From assembly GCA_014281115.1 (NCBI GenBank), contig JACONQ010000020.1:124001-188000 (forward strand): a DNA stretch of 64,000 nt, written 5' to 3'. The stretch's first letter is position 1. Each line of letters opens with the position of its first letter. Source of the stretch: Laburnicola sp. R22_1 (Eukaryota; Ascomycota; Dothideomycetes; Pleosporales; Didymosphaeriaceae). Position numbers and translations under genes: made by a program. Below, in pieces: positions 22,106-33,244 of this stretch. The notes beneath the pieces are model-generated. The model saw nothing but the letters and a program-made list of their open reading frames with translations. It had not been told where the DNA came from and searched no databases.

Positions 22106-24189
22106 TGGCTACAACCAAGACGGCAAAGCACAGCCGTTCAGGAGTTGACTCCAAAGATAGTGGAGAGTGGTTCCACATCGACGATTTCCCAATGCCAGAT
22201 TCTAATGCATCGCGCTCTTTCGATCCGGGAGTACCTGCTCCGTTCAGAGACGCGGACTCTTCCGGTTCGCTAGATCAAGGTATTACCCACCATTGAACAT
22301 TACAAGCAAACAGAACCCAGCTAATATATAGATATAGACGTAGTCAGTAGTCTTAACATCGCCACCTTTCTAGAGAAACCAGAGCATTACCAGCTTGGCC
22401 GGGATTCGCTTAACAAAGGAGGAACCGACCACGCCACAAGCATCGCGAAGACGAATTCGGCTATGAACGGGTTGGTTAATAGGAGCAGTCCGGGTAGGTA
22501 TGCGAGTGGATTGCGGTGCTAATTTACTAATTGGCGATAGAATTTCCTTTACTTTTTAAGGGCGACGCAGCCGAAGAACACCACAGTACAACGCACGTCG
22601 AGCCCAGCAACGGAGCGTCAGACTATCGAGAGAACGGTTTCTACGCGGCTGCTAGCAATGAAGGATACCGTACCGGACAGCATGGCGGTCTCAACGCAGC
22701 TGGCATGTGCGCCCTCTCCGTGGAGGACATGGAAGGTATTCGGCATGGTAAGTAGTGTTCCAGCACCAGTTAAGGAGCCCATTTTGACGTCTTCAAAAGA
22801 GAGATCGCCGGCGGCGGACAAACCACTCTTCGGCGACATCAGCGTAACGAGCAGACCGTCGTTAGCACGCAAACAAACGGACCCTTCATCTGCCAATACA
22901 ATAATCTCCTCAGCAGAAGCGCCGGACGTTACGTCGGAACCGGAGCCGGAAGACACTCGTCCGGCGAAGCGGCGAAGGCCGGCTAAACAACGGGCTAAGA
23001 GCCTCATACTCGATCCTATATCCACACCCAAGTCAACACCTCTGCGGACCCCTAGCGGCCCAGTTTCCCGTTCCAGGGCCAGCAACAAGCCTAGTCCCGG
23101 CCCTCTCGGCAGTGACAGCAAAGGCGATGGTGCTAGAACCCCAGGCCAGCTCCCAAACGACCTCCTCAAAGAGAACGGCGACGATAGCGCATATATTCGG
23201 GAACAGTCAAGGAGCTTCTGCATTCCCCCAGACAGTCCACCTCTCCTTTCGAAGGAATAGACGAACAAGATATCGATCCCAATTCGGACAGGCATAGAAA
23301 GAAGAGGAAAGGCAGCGGTAGTAAAGTTGGGGAAAACCTTCATGAACTCAATCAGGTCGATAAGGTGTCCCGCAGACCTTTGGCGAAAACTTCTCAACGA
23401 CGTAAACGCAGCGATCGTCCGGTCCGGGAGAAGGGGCACGGTCCATCACGAACTGCTCTTAGGCCACGGGGCTCGGGCACAATGCCGACGAGGGCATCCC
23501 AACCACGGCAACTGTATCGGCCCAGGATAGATAGCGTGACTCGGTCTTGGTCCCCACGAACATCCGCTTCAGGAACAAAGGCTGGAGATAGAACCAACAT
23601 CCATTATAGACCCAGCCTCAACATGTCTTATCAGATAACCGATCTCACGCTCTGCCCTGTGCCCAAAGGCTCGTTGATTGTGACAGCAATTGTCCGTTAC
23701 CGCGACTCGAAATCGTCTCTCAACCCGGTAGCCCTGGATCACAAGCTCCTCGGCGGAGAAGGCAAAGTCATCCGCATGACCCAGCTATCGCCGGATTCAT
23801 AGATGCTACTGGGATACCAATATGACAATGGTGCGTCAGGCCCATGCACTCGTGGAAGCTTAAATGCGGACTAGATGAGCAATCTCCACAGTGATGCTGC
23901 CAGTCATGAAACTGACCATCCAGACGACGACTGGGACGAAGAGGACGAGAATGGAGAGGAAGACACAGGCGAATACAAACCTCCTGCCCCCAGCAGTGAT
24001 TAGGGATTCAACAGAGACGATATGCGCTTCCACCAACGAACGCATAAACTGTGGTTGAAGTCGGACGAACAGCGGTTACTTTTATATAAAGAGAGGATGG
24101 ATATGGAGTGGAAGGACATATTTGAACGCTTCCCAGATTGGACCCCGGGAGCAATACGGACGCGCTGGCACATGCTGCGTGGGAACTGA
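22106..24189 (+). pseudogene. Myb/SANT-like DNA-binding protein gene, damaged
   Basis: The likely start is MATTKTAKHSRSGVDSKDSG at 22106; a Met at 21991 is also possible. Exons follow at about 22106-22280, 22550-22745 and 22770 onward. The middle is disordered, Pro/Ser/Lys-rich, with a basic run PAKRRRPAKQRAK. The C-terminal part (23365-24189) contains SYQITDLTLCPVPKGSLIV, an acidic run, and a final Myb/SANT-like segment ending MEWKDIFERFPDWTPGAIRT, with TGA at 24187. Three TAG codons (about 23800, 23872, 24001) lie at positions that read as former Trp codons, and a frame change near 23190 is not explained by an obvious intron. I infer a nuclear DNA-binding protein that is now probably inactive. 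Exon borders are approximate. Confidence 0.55.
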
Positions 24190-24961
24190 TCTGTTACTGC
24201 GATGACATTAATATATGTATCTCATCCTATCCCTTCCCAAGCGGGTAATCTACACTCTCCTATCTTTTCTTTGGGTGTCATCTGTGAACGTCGCTCCGTT
24301 TCCACCGTAAAATTCACTAGCCTTCCATTCCTCCTGCCTGCCGTCCCACGCCATATCGTGGCTGAGGTATGCCTCGTTCAGGTGCCCTTGAACAAGGCCG
24401 CAGAGATTGGAAAGCGGGCTGCCTTTGCCGTATTCCATCCTGCACCACTCCGTATCGCATTCAGAGGCTGTCACGTGTTGCTATTCAGAGCAGACCACTA
24501 CGCCAAGAAGAAAGCTGTTGAGTTAGCGGGGTAATCCAACTTTCATCACTCCGCCGTCAACGTCTACCAACTCTGAAACCACAAAGTATTCTCATTCCTG
24601 GCCTATACGCGCCTCTTTATATCAACATGCAAGTACATCAGAAGCCAGTTGTGTATTTAATCTAACAAAAGTTAAGGTGCGAATTCCACACGACTATCAA
24701 GATCACACCCGACGCCAAAGGATTAGAGAGAAGAAGGACGTAAACGGGTGAATACAGACTTCAATGACGAGCCCGATCATCCAAGGCGACTCCAATGAGA
24801 TCAGATATGCCAGTGGTTCCCCTTTAATCGCCCAGACGATACCAGCTGCAATGGAGCCCAGGGGCCAATAGCGAAGCAGAGGGCCCATACCCTATTCCAC
24901 GGGCCTATTCCCCAGGGGGGGGAGTGAAATTTCCGGGGGGACTCGTCCATCTCCCCAGGGA
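24190..24961. other. Intergenic, no supported gene
   Basis: Frames of 60-110 codons exist on both strands, one of them hydrophobic on the minus strand (24703-24888), but none carries a motif or good gene structure. Confidence 0.35.
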
Positions 24962-25133
24962 TCTAGTTCGTGGAGCGCATGTGACCTAACAAGGACCTCA
25001 TGGGACTTGTCCTTAAGTTCAATGACGCTCAAAATGTCGGGATCGTTTTCTAGACGACTTCCACCAGATAGAACTCCTGTGTTGAGAGTTAATACCTGCA
25101 GGTCCAGCCAATCGTCGTAGTTACCTGTGGTGT
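24962..25133 (-). repeat. 172-bp duplicated exon fragment
   Basis: On the minus strand this reads TTGNYDDWLDLQVLTLNTGV, continues for about 20 residues, then ELKDKSHEVLVRSHALHEL. It is identical to 44840-45027 on the plus strand except for one base and a 16-bp stretch present only there. Homology stops sharply at ACACCACAG on one side and GAACTAGA on the other. It is therefore a small gene fragment copied in inverted orientation about 20 kb from its relative. Here it is fused in frame to unrelated sequence downstream. Confidence 0.8.
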
Positions 25134-25853
25134 GGCGCCAGCGGGTCAGCATGTGCCTGCATGTGTTTCTTGAAAAACGGCCTGCGTGAGCCGCCGTGCA
25201 AACAACTTTAGATTGATTCTCACGATGAATATAGTGGTATATGTGAGAAAGCACAAGCAATAACATAATCAGGAGGCTGGTTTCTACGTCAAGTTGACAA
25301 CAATTATTGGGTTCTGTACGCAACATTTGCACGCGTTGAAGAGAACTACTTGGATATGAGTACGTGGGTAATAGATTGTCCTTCGCTAGTTACAAAGTCT
25401 TCCCGCGAACATAATGACACACCGAGCACTTCTGATGAAGGCAGGCCGACGCTTATTTCCTTGGCTGCATGTGAGGGCATGATAACCACAGCAAGTGGAT
25501 GAGAGAGTTCCGTACAACGGCCCCTGGGACTTGACCACGCCAGGCGCACGGGCAAATTATGCACAGAAATCAGAAACAAGACTCTATAACGTCACGCGCC
25601 GAGACTCGCAGTGAAATGCATTGATCTCGGTTATGAAGTTGTGAATCCGGCGGCTAGAACTCGTACGCAAGTCAACCTAGCCATTACGATGTAATCTTAC
25701 CTATGTATTTTTTTGTACAAAAAGTCTCCTGGTCGCTTGTGCCCGTCACTAACGTTGGAACCTGGAGCTGAACTTCCTCAAGGGTGGACAGACAAGATTG
25801 TTGAATAACGAAGAGACTTTTCAATCTATGTACCATCAGATCATCGCACTGTT
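25134..25853. other. Intergenic, no supported gene
   Basis: One minus-strand frame (25346-25579, 77 codons) was considered but has no motif. The right part should hold the 3' untranslated region of the hydrolase gene. Confidence 0.35.
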
Positions 25854-27340
25854 TCAAAGATCAGCCCACTCTTTGCAGATCTCTTGTAGCAAACGGTGGC
25901 TGAGATAGTCGAATCCATGTTTTCCGGCATCCCCTTCAATTCTTTCAAACATAACCTTGCATTCATAAAGCCTCTTGATGATTTCCACAAACTCAACTGT
26001 ATCTGAGATCGGACAGTTCTCGTCTTCAACTCCTTGGGTGATGAACCATGCTGGAGAATGTGACGGTTTTGTGGTAGGGGGTGGTTCAACATCAAAAGCT
26101 AGGGCGTCCAGCTCAGGCAGATATCGGAGACCCAAGTTCTCCAGCCTATCTCCTAGCTTCTTCACGATCTCTTTGGCATCGATGATGACTACGTTCGTCT
26201 TGTCTTGAGAAGGACCTTCGCTCGCCGATAGATCCGCACCATCGCCGGGGACCCAAGCCTTGACACGATCCATCGAACTATGACCCCGATACAGTATCGC
26301 CCAGAGCGACAGAAGCACCGGCTTTCGTCCATTGATGGACACCAATGTCCGGGTCGCTGTTATGGGAAGGTTTCCCATCCCCTCTGGAGGGGTTCGACCT
26401 AGCTGCACGGTCGTGTGTGGTCGCAGAAAGGCAGCTTCCTCTAGGAACCGAAGGCCAAGAGCCGCTAGTTCTTCTTTTGGGAAATACGCTCCGCGGTAAG
26501 GCTGATTGCAGGTTCGCTTGTATTGTTGTAGCATTGGATACAACAAGTTCACAATCGTGATGTTGAGTGACGGGCATGTCTGCCACGCATAGACCGCCCA
26601 ATGGGCACCTGCACTCTCGCCCCAGCACATATTCGGCTTTGTGAAAGCGGCTTTCATGTCCGGAAGTTTGTCTTTGATACTTTGTTCAAGACTGCCGTCG
26701 GATATGTACTGTAGGCTTTTGTCCACGTGGGTCTCCATCTCCGTGGCCGGATGCTCGGGTAACAGAAGGTAGTATGGTGAAACTACGAGTGGACGGTTGC
26801 GGTGGAGAATTCGCTTCATGCAGGATTTGATCCAGGCCGGGAAGTCTGGACATCCCGTTGTCTACGTAGTGTTAGATGGGAACCTGAACGAGATGTAGAA
26901 AGGTGACTTACAAAGCCACCACCGTGAAAATGTATGAGAAGCTTCACCGAAGGCCAAGCGCCCTTTGCGACCTCTTCAGGAACCCGAACTAGGAATTTCA
27001 GTCTATCATGCTCTATGGTAAGGGAAGTATAATCGCCGAAGAGATGCTGTTGTTCTGTTTGTACTGACATCTCTGGCATGCCCGTCTTGTTGAGAGCATC
27101 CACCCAGACAGGCTTCGACCCGACTGGCAACATCTTGGTGAAAGGGACAATCTTGGCGTCTTCAGTTGAGAGGTTGAAGTATGAACTTGACAAGACAGCT
27201 CGTGAAGGCTGATACACGAAATCGGATACGCATGTGGCTTGTGATTGACTCTGTGGCCTAAGGCCTCGTGCCATAGATCGGCGTTCCGCAATGATAACCG
27301 CACGCAGCTTGAGGTGGTATGGGTGACTAGCGTAAAGCAT
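25854..27340 (-). CDS. Alpha/beta hydrolase fold-3 esterase/lipase
   Basis: Two exons, 27340-26912 and 26861-25854, are joined by a 50-bp GT..AG intron (26862-26911, phase 0), giving 478 residues with no internal stop. Exon 1 ends with HFHGGGF, the oxyanion-hole HGGG motif. Exon 2 carries the nucleophile elbow WGESAGAH, a candidate Asp in TQGVEDENCP, and the catalytic His in GDAGKHGFDYLS. This is the hormone-sensitive-lipase-like family, which hydrolyses short-chain esters. No signal peptide is seen, so it is probably cytosolic. The start is the first Met in the frame; one at about residue 22 is also possible. It looks intact, unlike most of the window. The substrate is unknown. Confidence 0.85.
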
Positions 27341-27916
27341 TCCTTTTGAAAAAGACCACTGAACGATGTCGCGGTCCGTACGCGCCAGTCACCCGAGCCT
27401 GTTGGGGCGGGGTGCAGGATCCCAGCTGCAGAGAGGACAAGGTGTTTCCTGCTCCGACGGGCTTCTCCGCCCTTGTCGTAGAGACGCAGTGGTAGGCGCC
27501 TGATGCCAGGCAAGTCACACTAACCGTCACCCTGTGCAGCCGGATTCACCCCAGACAGCATGCAATCTAGTTGCATCGTGTGGGCGCCACATTAAACCAT
27601 TTGTGCAATGACCATCGGCCCGAAAGAGCTTGTGCTCGAACTACTTTCCCGCCCTCCCGATATTTGTTTTGCAGTCAGATATTGGGCGGTGCCCACAGTG
27701 GGTAGTAGCGACTGGCAGGAAGGGAGGATTCCGAAGCCTTGGTCGTCACGCTTACCAGGTACGTACCTGCCAATTATCGAGGGATGTGCGGTCATCCAAT
27801 AAAACTGCCTCCCGCTTAGCCAAGGCGCTAAATTAACTCGCGACGGATGGCCCCACCATCGATGTTCTCGCTGTCCCCCAGTGTCAGCCATCTTATTGAG
27901 ACCGTCCACAAACGTC
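27341..27916. other. Divergent intergenic region
   Basis: This separates the minus-strand hydrolase from the plus-strand small gene and may hold promoters for both. Frames here on the minus strand (27013-27513, 27327-27530) lack motifs and are taken as chance. Confidence 0.4.
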
Positions 27917-28285
27917 ATGGCACCCCTTCCCACGACTGCCACCGCCCAGCAAGCCCAGGCTGCTGCTGGTCATAGCTTCACCCAGTGGAACCGTTTTTAT
28001 GTAAGGCGTATACATCATGCAGCTTTATAACTCTTAGAGTAACCGTCTTGTGACTAGTATTTTACAAAAGAAGAGGCTAGAACTCTTGTAGCCGCTCATC
28101 CAGAATGGACTTGGACTCTGGTTCCTGCCGATCAAAGGCTAGAAATTCGGGACCGCGTGAATGAACGGCTTGCAGCCGAACGCATCCCTGTTGTAACAGA
28201 AGAAGTTATGCATTGGCGCATGTCGCTTGTTGTACGTGACAGAAGACAATGGGTAGGTAAGCCGTTAGCAACACCTTTTGCGTAG
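27917..28285 (+). CDS. Small two-exon protein, unknown function
   Basis: ATG at 27917 opens an 84-bp exon (MAPLPTTATAQQAQAAAGHS, then a short FTQW segment) that ends exactly at GTAAGG. A 57-bp intron (28001-28057) ends GACTAG. Exon 2 (28058-28285) continues in phase with YFTKEEARTLVAAHPEWTWT and a charged helix-like stretch to TAG at 28283. The spliced product is 103 residues, soluble, without signal peptide or known motif. The exact splice phase and the Trp-rich, non-repetitive protein argue that it is a real gene. A second GTAAGC near the end might be a further donor, so the C-terminus is uncertain. Confidence 0.6.
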
Positions 28286-29416
28286 CCCTCTGTTGATTGG
28301 AAATCAAGCGACCCGACCTGTGCCTCCACAACCCTCTACAGCTACCCCCTTGAGTGACCCCTCGAAAGCCAACACCCGACCTTACGATCCAATACGAGAT
28401 GTGTAGTTTTGGGGCGACGGAAACGTGTATATCCAGTAATACCGTGTGACGCTGTCTATTGGGTCATGCAAGGGTGAGACTATGGTGCCGTGCCACGGCT
28501 GAGATTGAGGGCGGCTTGTTGGGATGCAGGAGAAGTGGGGCCGTATCGTCTCGATAGACTCACCATTCAATCTCCATCCTTGGACTTCTTCTGCAGTTAT
28601 GGCTGTAAGCCGCTCATGGTTCCCTCCCGTGACAGTTGATGTACATCCACAGCACACAACAGGGGTGCGTGCTGGTCATGCAAGCCAACGGAATGACCGA
28701 GCGCAGTGGACATTGGACGGCTTCATTCCATTCGATAAGGCTACTTTGAATGCGAGCTCGGCTCAAATTCCTTCTTCGTCGATAATGCGGGCTCAGATTC
28801 TTTCGATGTCGGCGGTGGCGGCGGTGGCGGCGGCAGCGGGCGTCTTCGAGGTCAGCTCCTCTGTTGATCAGAGAATGTTCAAGATGCATGAACTCACATC
28901 TGGTTGGGCTCCCGGAGTGTCATTGTGCATGTGTCGTTATTTTTGTTGTCACGTATCTCTGTGAAGGAAGGTCGCTGGAGAATACCTAGGTAGTCGTGGC
29001 GATGGAAGACAGGCTATGTCGGCCGCGCAAACGTGGTCGAGGAGTCCGCGCTCGTTGCTCGCTGAGCGGTGAAGGCGCCGTATTCAGTGCCGCACTTGCA
29101 GGCCAGAGCGACAGCGGTCAAAGGCGCTAGTGTTTTCAATTGGACAACACTCCATGTTTGCCTGCGAGCGGCATGGGGCGTGGCACGCCGTCGTCCCACC
29201 TCGACGTGCTTGCCTACCCATCCTCGAAGCGCGCACCCGCTGTAGATGACCGTCAGAGCAACCGCCACCTCGCCACGCTTGTTGGTCGATGAGGGCACAT
29301 ATACTGCTATTACCGCGTTGGCGATCTGTTGCGCCTTGTTCCTCAAGAATCAAGATCACCGTCGCAAGACAAGCCGAAAGGTCGCCAGGGAACATACTCG
29401 GTTAGAGCCCGAAAGA
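28286..29416. other. Intergenic, no supported gene
   Basis: Several frames (for example plus strand 28524-28964) contain Ala-rich low-complexity runs around GGCGGTGGCGGCGG at about 28810-28840. None has gene-like structure. Confidence 0.35.
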
Positions 29417-29903
29417 TCATAGTAGATCATCATTACCTAATGCCAGTGAACTGCTGCACAGTTTCGCGCAGCCTTCCACCTCATACACAGACTTATGGAT
29501 ATCTTTATAATAGATATAATCATCTAGAACCGAGAGGCCTTCCTTTAATGTCTGGACAGTATCCCAAGCATTAGACCCTATAAGCCTTTTCACCGTGTCC
29601 TCGCCACGATTCTTGCAGTATTCGTCCCAAGTAAAGGTCTGTGTTCCGTTCGTATGTTGCTCTGTCACTTGAATGCCGTCCTTGGTCGATGTCACAGAAA
29701 GCACGATCTACCGCTATTAAAATCATGCTAAGCGGGAAAGTGGAATGCTTCGAACGTACCATATCTTCAACTGGAAAAGCTACATGTTGGTTCTCGGAAG
29801 ATTTGGCGAAAGCTCTGTTAAGCGGTCCAGAGTCCGTATGAGAAGCGATTGATGCTGGCTGCATAATTCCGTGCAAATTGGGACAAGCTTGACGGATAAA
29901 CAC
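29417..29903 (-). pseudogene. Hypothetical protein fragments with frame change
   Basis: Two overlapping minus-strand frames look coding. The first ends around SKHSTFPLSMILIAVDR and the second starts VLSVTSTKDGIQVTEQHTNG and runs through TFTWDEYCKNRGEDTVKRLI. They change frame near 29706 with no intron signal, which suggests an indel in a damaged gene. The family is not recognised. A single two-exon gene with an unusual splice site cannot be excluded. Confidence 0.35.
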
Positions 29904-30533
29904 AAGAGAGTTCGGGGTCTGGACAGTATCTTTCGTTCTTATACGATAGAGAGCAAATAAATAAGTATGCTGTGGGTCCAGTGCGTCGAAAATGAACTGT
30001 CAACTAGTTGGAACGAGTGATGTGGCGTATCAGTCCACGAGGCTGTCTCTTTTTTCTCACCTCAGAGCGGCCCGAGAGCCCCGTCAACAGGGCCGATAGA
30101 ACAGGGTTGAGATACACCTCCAGGGCTGGGCATGGATCATGCAGGCTAGTCCCGTCAGCCACAACCCTTTGAGAGACGTGCCCAGTATTTGAACGATGAC
30201 CGTGCGCTGCCCGGAGCGGCTTCTAACTTTAGCCAGCGCAGGGTTCTCCGCACTAGACTCAGATCATCACAGCCGCTGGTACCCAGTTGACGAAGCGGAA
30301 GCGCTGCTCCTCAATCAGCTCCCCGTCACCCTTATTATGCGCTATCAGCAGTCAGTCATCAATGGCCGCGACCCTCAGGATACGAATATAGCTGGAGATT
30401 GTCCTGTTTGTGAAGGGAACACGCCAGCTAATTCGTCTGACTGATACCGGTACGTGTGTCTGTCCCCCAAGGTGTATCTAGAGATCGCGGTTGAGCCTGC
30501 TTACGGCCTACATCTCCAAGATCACTGAATCCA

Positions 30534-30857
30534 CTAGATTAAAGTTGAATTAGCTAACGTAATAATTAAGGTCAGGAGAAACCGAACGTACAATGGCTGT
30601 TTTTTGGAAACTTGGAAAATTTGAAGTTCCAGCTGGCTGAGGTTGACATCTGGGATTGTTTTGCAGTGGAGATCGAGGACAAAGAACAAACGGGAAGGTG
30701 AAGACGGCTCAAACAATATATGTGTATAGAGATCCTTGTATAGAAGTTCGAGTTCGAGACCTTGTGAATCGAAGAAGGCTTCGAGCATCTCACTCTGAGT
30801 CCTCCAATGTCGCTCAGGACATTTAAGAACGATGCGTTTTGGAGCGACCTGGGTCAT
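30534..30857 (-). CDS. Hypothetical protein
   Basis: An open frame of 107 codons starts at ATG 30855-30857 (MTQVAPKRIVLKCPERHWRT) and includes SRLFFVLDLHCKTIPDVNLS. There is no signal peptide or known motif. It could be the first exon of a longer gene. The start context and non-repetitive sequence make it plausible, but support is weak. Confidence 0.35.
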   Translation of the reverse strand: MTQVAPKRIVLKCPERHWRTQSEMLEAFFDSQGLELELLYKDLYTHILFEPSSPSRLFFVLDLHCKTIPDVNLSQLELQIFQVSKKQPLYVRFLLTLIITLANSTLI

Positions 30858-31416
30858 TGTAGTAGAAACAATTTGCTGCTGCAGAAGGCGAGAATCGCAG
30901 GTGTGATGAATTTGATGGAATGTTGAGCCAGGGGAGAGCGGGGGGCTGGTCGCTTCTTCGTTAAATTATGGCCAATCATGCTGACATAAGCGTGCACCTT
31001 CCTCCGCCAAGGCGCCGATCATGTAGCTGTGCTGATCTAACCGCATTCAGAAATCGCCTCTTCGGAAGTACCGCCGACCATGGCGACTGGGCCTGAGTCT
31101 GCTCGCTACTCTATGTTAGTCATCATCAGGGCTCGTGCGTTTTTAGCGGACATCAATAACATCAACAGCCACTGCGTTCGCCCGAACACCTCCACCACCC
31201 GCACTATCATACACCTACTCCAACGTTTACCGTTCATGCCCACCAAACGCGCGCGATCTGAAGACCCAGACGCTTGCTTTACTACGTCTCAGAAGCGTCT
31301 GCGGCCCCTGACTTCCGTCTCGCTCTCGTCCCCCCAGTGCCCCAACTTGCAGCGTTGGGAGCTCTCGCAGTCCTCGACGCATACCGCTACCTTGTTAACC
31401 CCATCCTCACACAAAG

Positions 31417-32142
31417 ATGGAGCAGGTCTACCGATGGAAAAGCCATGAACGACAATATACTCTGACGGACTCAACATTCATCAAGAGTGAGCTCCCTGAA
31501 GAGGCACTGCCTACCTCTCGAGCTACTGGGCGAAAGGTCTATCCCCCATGGTCTCGCGAGCGTCTCGAAAACGAAGCAGCTACGCTCAAATTCATCGCAT
31601 CTACGACATCTATACCCGTACCCAAGTTCTTGGACTTGTATGAAGAGAATGGCTTGCTTCACCTCAAGACTGAGCGTGTCTTAGGTATATCTCTAGAGGA
31701 CATGGCATCTGACATTGCTACCAAACATGTCGCCAACTGCTTGGAGTCGTCTATCCTACCTCAGCTTCGCAAGCTACGACACCACACTATTGGCAGCGTC
31801 GATACCACTCTACCACTCATCCCACCGAGCCGGATAACGTATCGAGACAAACGGTCGAATTGGTCACGAAAGACCTCACGCAATACAAACTTTGTGTTCT
31901 GTCATAATGACCTCGGTCAACACAATATTTTCGTTGATCCGGATACTTTTGATATCACTGCAATCATCGACTGGGAATATGCTGGATACTATACGACGGA
32001 TTTCGAATATCCTCTTTGGCTAAGGCCCTACAAGGAGCAAGGAGAAGATCACTTGCAAACTGATCACCTCATAAAGTTTCTTGACAATCTTGGGAAGTGC
32101 CCAAAAGCTGTGGACACGGATACTCTTGTACTGATTACCTGA
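31417..32142 (+). CDS. APH-family phosphotransferase
   Basis: The frame codes 241 residues without internal stops. It shows an N-terminal kinase-like lobe (LENEAATLKFIASTTSIPVP, then ERVLGISLEDM) and the catalytic loop FVFCHNDLGQHNIF, followed by ITAIIDWEYAGYY. The HxDxxxxN and IDWE motifs are those of the aminoglycoside phosphotransferase fold, expanded in fungi as small-molecule kinases of unknown substrate. The start at 31417 is the first Met in this frame. A Met at 31235 in another frame (MPTKRARSEDPDACFTTSQK) could be an upstream exon, since many fungal APH proteins begin with a similar basic stretch. Probably cytosolic and intact. Confidence 0.75.
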   Translation: MEQVYRWKSHERQYTLTDSTFIKSELPEEALPTSRATGRKVYPPWSRERLENEAATLKFIASTTSIPVPKFLDLYEENGLLHLKTERVLGISLEDMASDIATKHVANCLESSILPQLRKLRHHTIGSVDTTLPLIPPSRITYRDKRSNWSRKTSRNTNFVFCHNDLGQHNIFVDPDTFDITAIIDWEYAGYYTTDFEYPLWLRPYKEQGEDHLQTDHLIKFLDNLGKCPKAVDTDTLVLIT

Positions 32143-33244
32143 AGGTTCGACGCCAGCCGTTGAGAGCAGGCTCCGTGATCATTAAAAGTACCATTGCAAT
32201 GGTCCGCTTCGGTTGTGTCATCATGGGGCGGCGTTCGCGATATTGGGTCCTTCAAGGTCAGCATACGCAAAGTCCGCATGGGAGACGAGTTTCAAGACTC
32301 GGACGAGGTTGCCACCGAGGTATCGGAGGACGGGTGGCGAGGGAACGGTGTTTTTGCAACGTATCCTTGTGTCTCAAGTAAAGATTATATAAGCACACTC
32401 AAGCAACGGCACAGCCGCATGAAGTGGCACAGTCTTATAAGGTCATATCAATAAGATCATAAAATTCAACCATGGTTTGGGGGCAAGAAAGACCGAATAC
32501 CATAACTTCCATAACAAGCCCCCCATACCTCCCAATTTTGCACATGTCGGCATCATCCTAGGGATGTGATTCCAATTAACTGTTTACTATCAGCGAAGCA
32601 ATCTGGCAGGGGGATGCGACATCGTACGTGGACTATTTGACATAATCATGTTTAACAGCCGGATATTTGTTGCAATCAGAGTGTCTGCAAACACCTGCGG
32701 GTGGACCCCCGCAAACCGGGCACTCTGGAGCAGTCCTGGAGACTTCTGCGAGGCAATGATTGCATTGCGATTTCTTCGTGGGTGTAATTGCAGGCATGAT
32801 AAGCTTGGGTTTGGCTTTGAGGATCGGGTGAGTGAAGATGGAGAAGCGTGTTGTGTGACGAAGGTGGTGTAGCGTGTGACGAAGGTGGAGTGACGTGTGG
32901 TCGTGAGGTAGTGATGCTCAACTATGGGGAGGTCAAGGTCAGTCAGTTATTTATGCATTTCGTAGGCTATGTCTACCACCTGTCGAGCGCTGATGCGAAT
33001 CTAGACTAGGGGCACAGTCAAGCCCTTCCTGCAGAGTACCTAGGACGGTAGCGGGGGGGGATACGATGCGATAATGCATGCTGGCGTGTGCGGATGGTTA
33101 TAAGTCCGTTGCGTGTCGGGAGGCAGTACGCCGCGTATCAGGCGCATTTGCCCCGGTCGTCCCGCTGTTTGGCATCAGATCGGCGTGTGGATAATGGTGT
33201 GGGTGACGGCACGTTGGTACCGTTAACGAACGTTCATCCTAGTA
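32143..33244. other. Intergenic, no supported gene
   Basis: A short near-tandem patch occurs at 32850-32895 (TGTGTGACGAAGGTGG units, two to three copies). No gene is supported. The right end abuts the TA target site of the DNA transposon. Confidence 0.4.

Noticed and set aside
22618..23439. 273-codon frame on the minus strand
   Set aside because: Antisense to the disordered, Ser/Pro-rich part of the Myb/SANT-like gene; the plus strand shows the recognisable protein.
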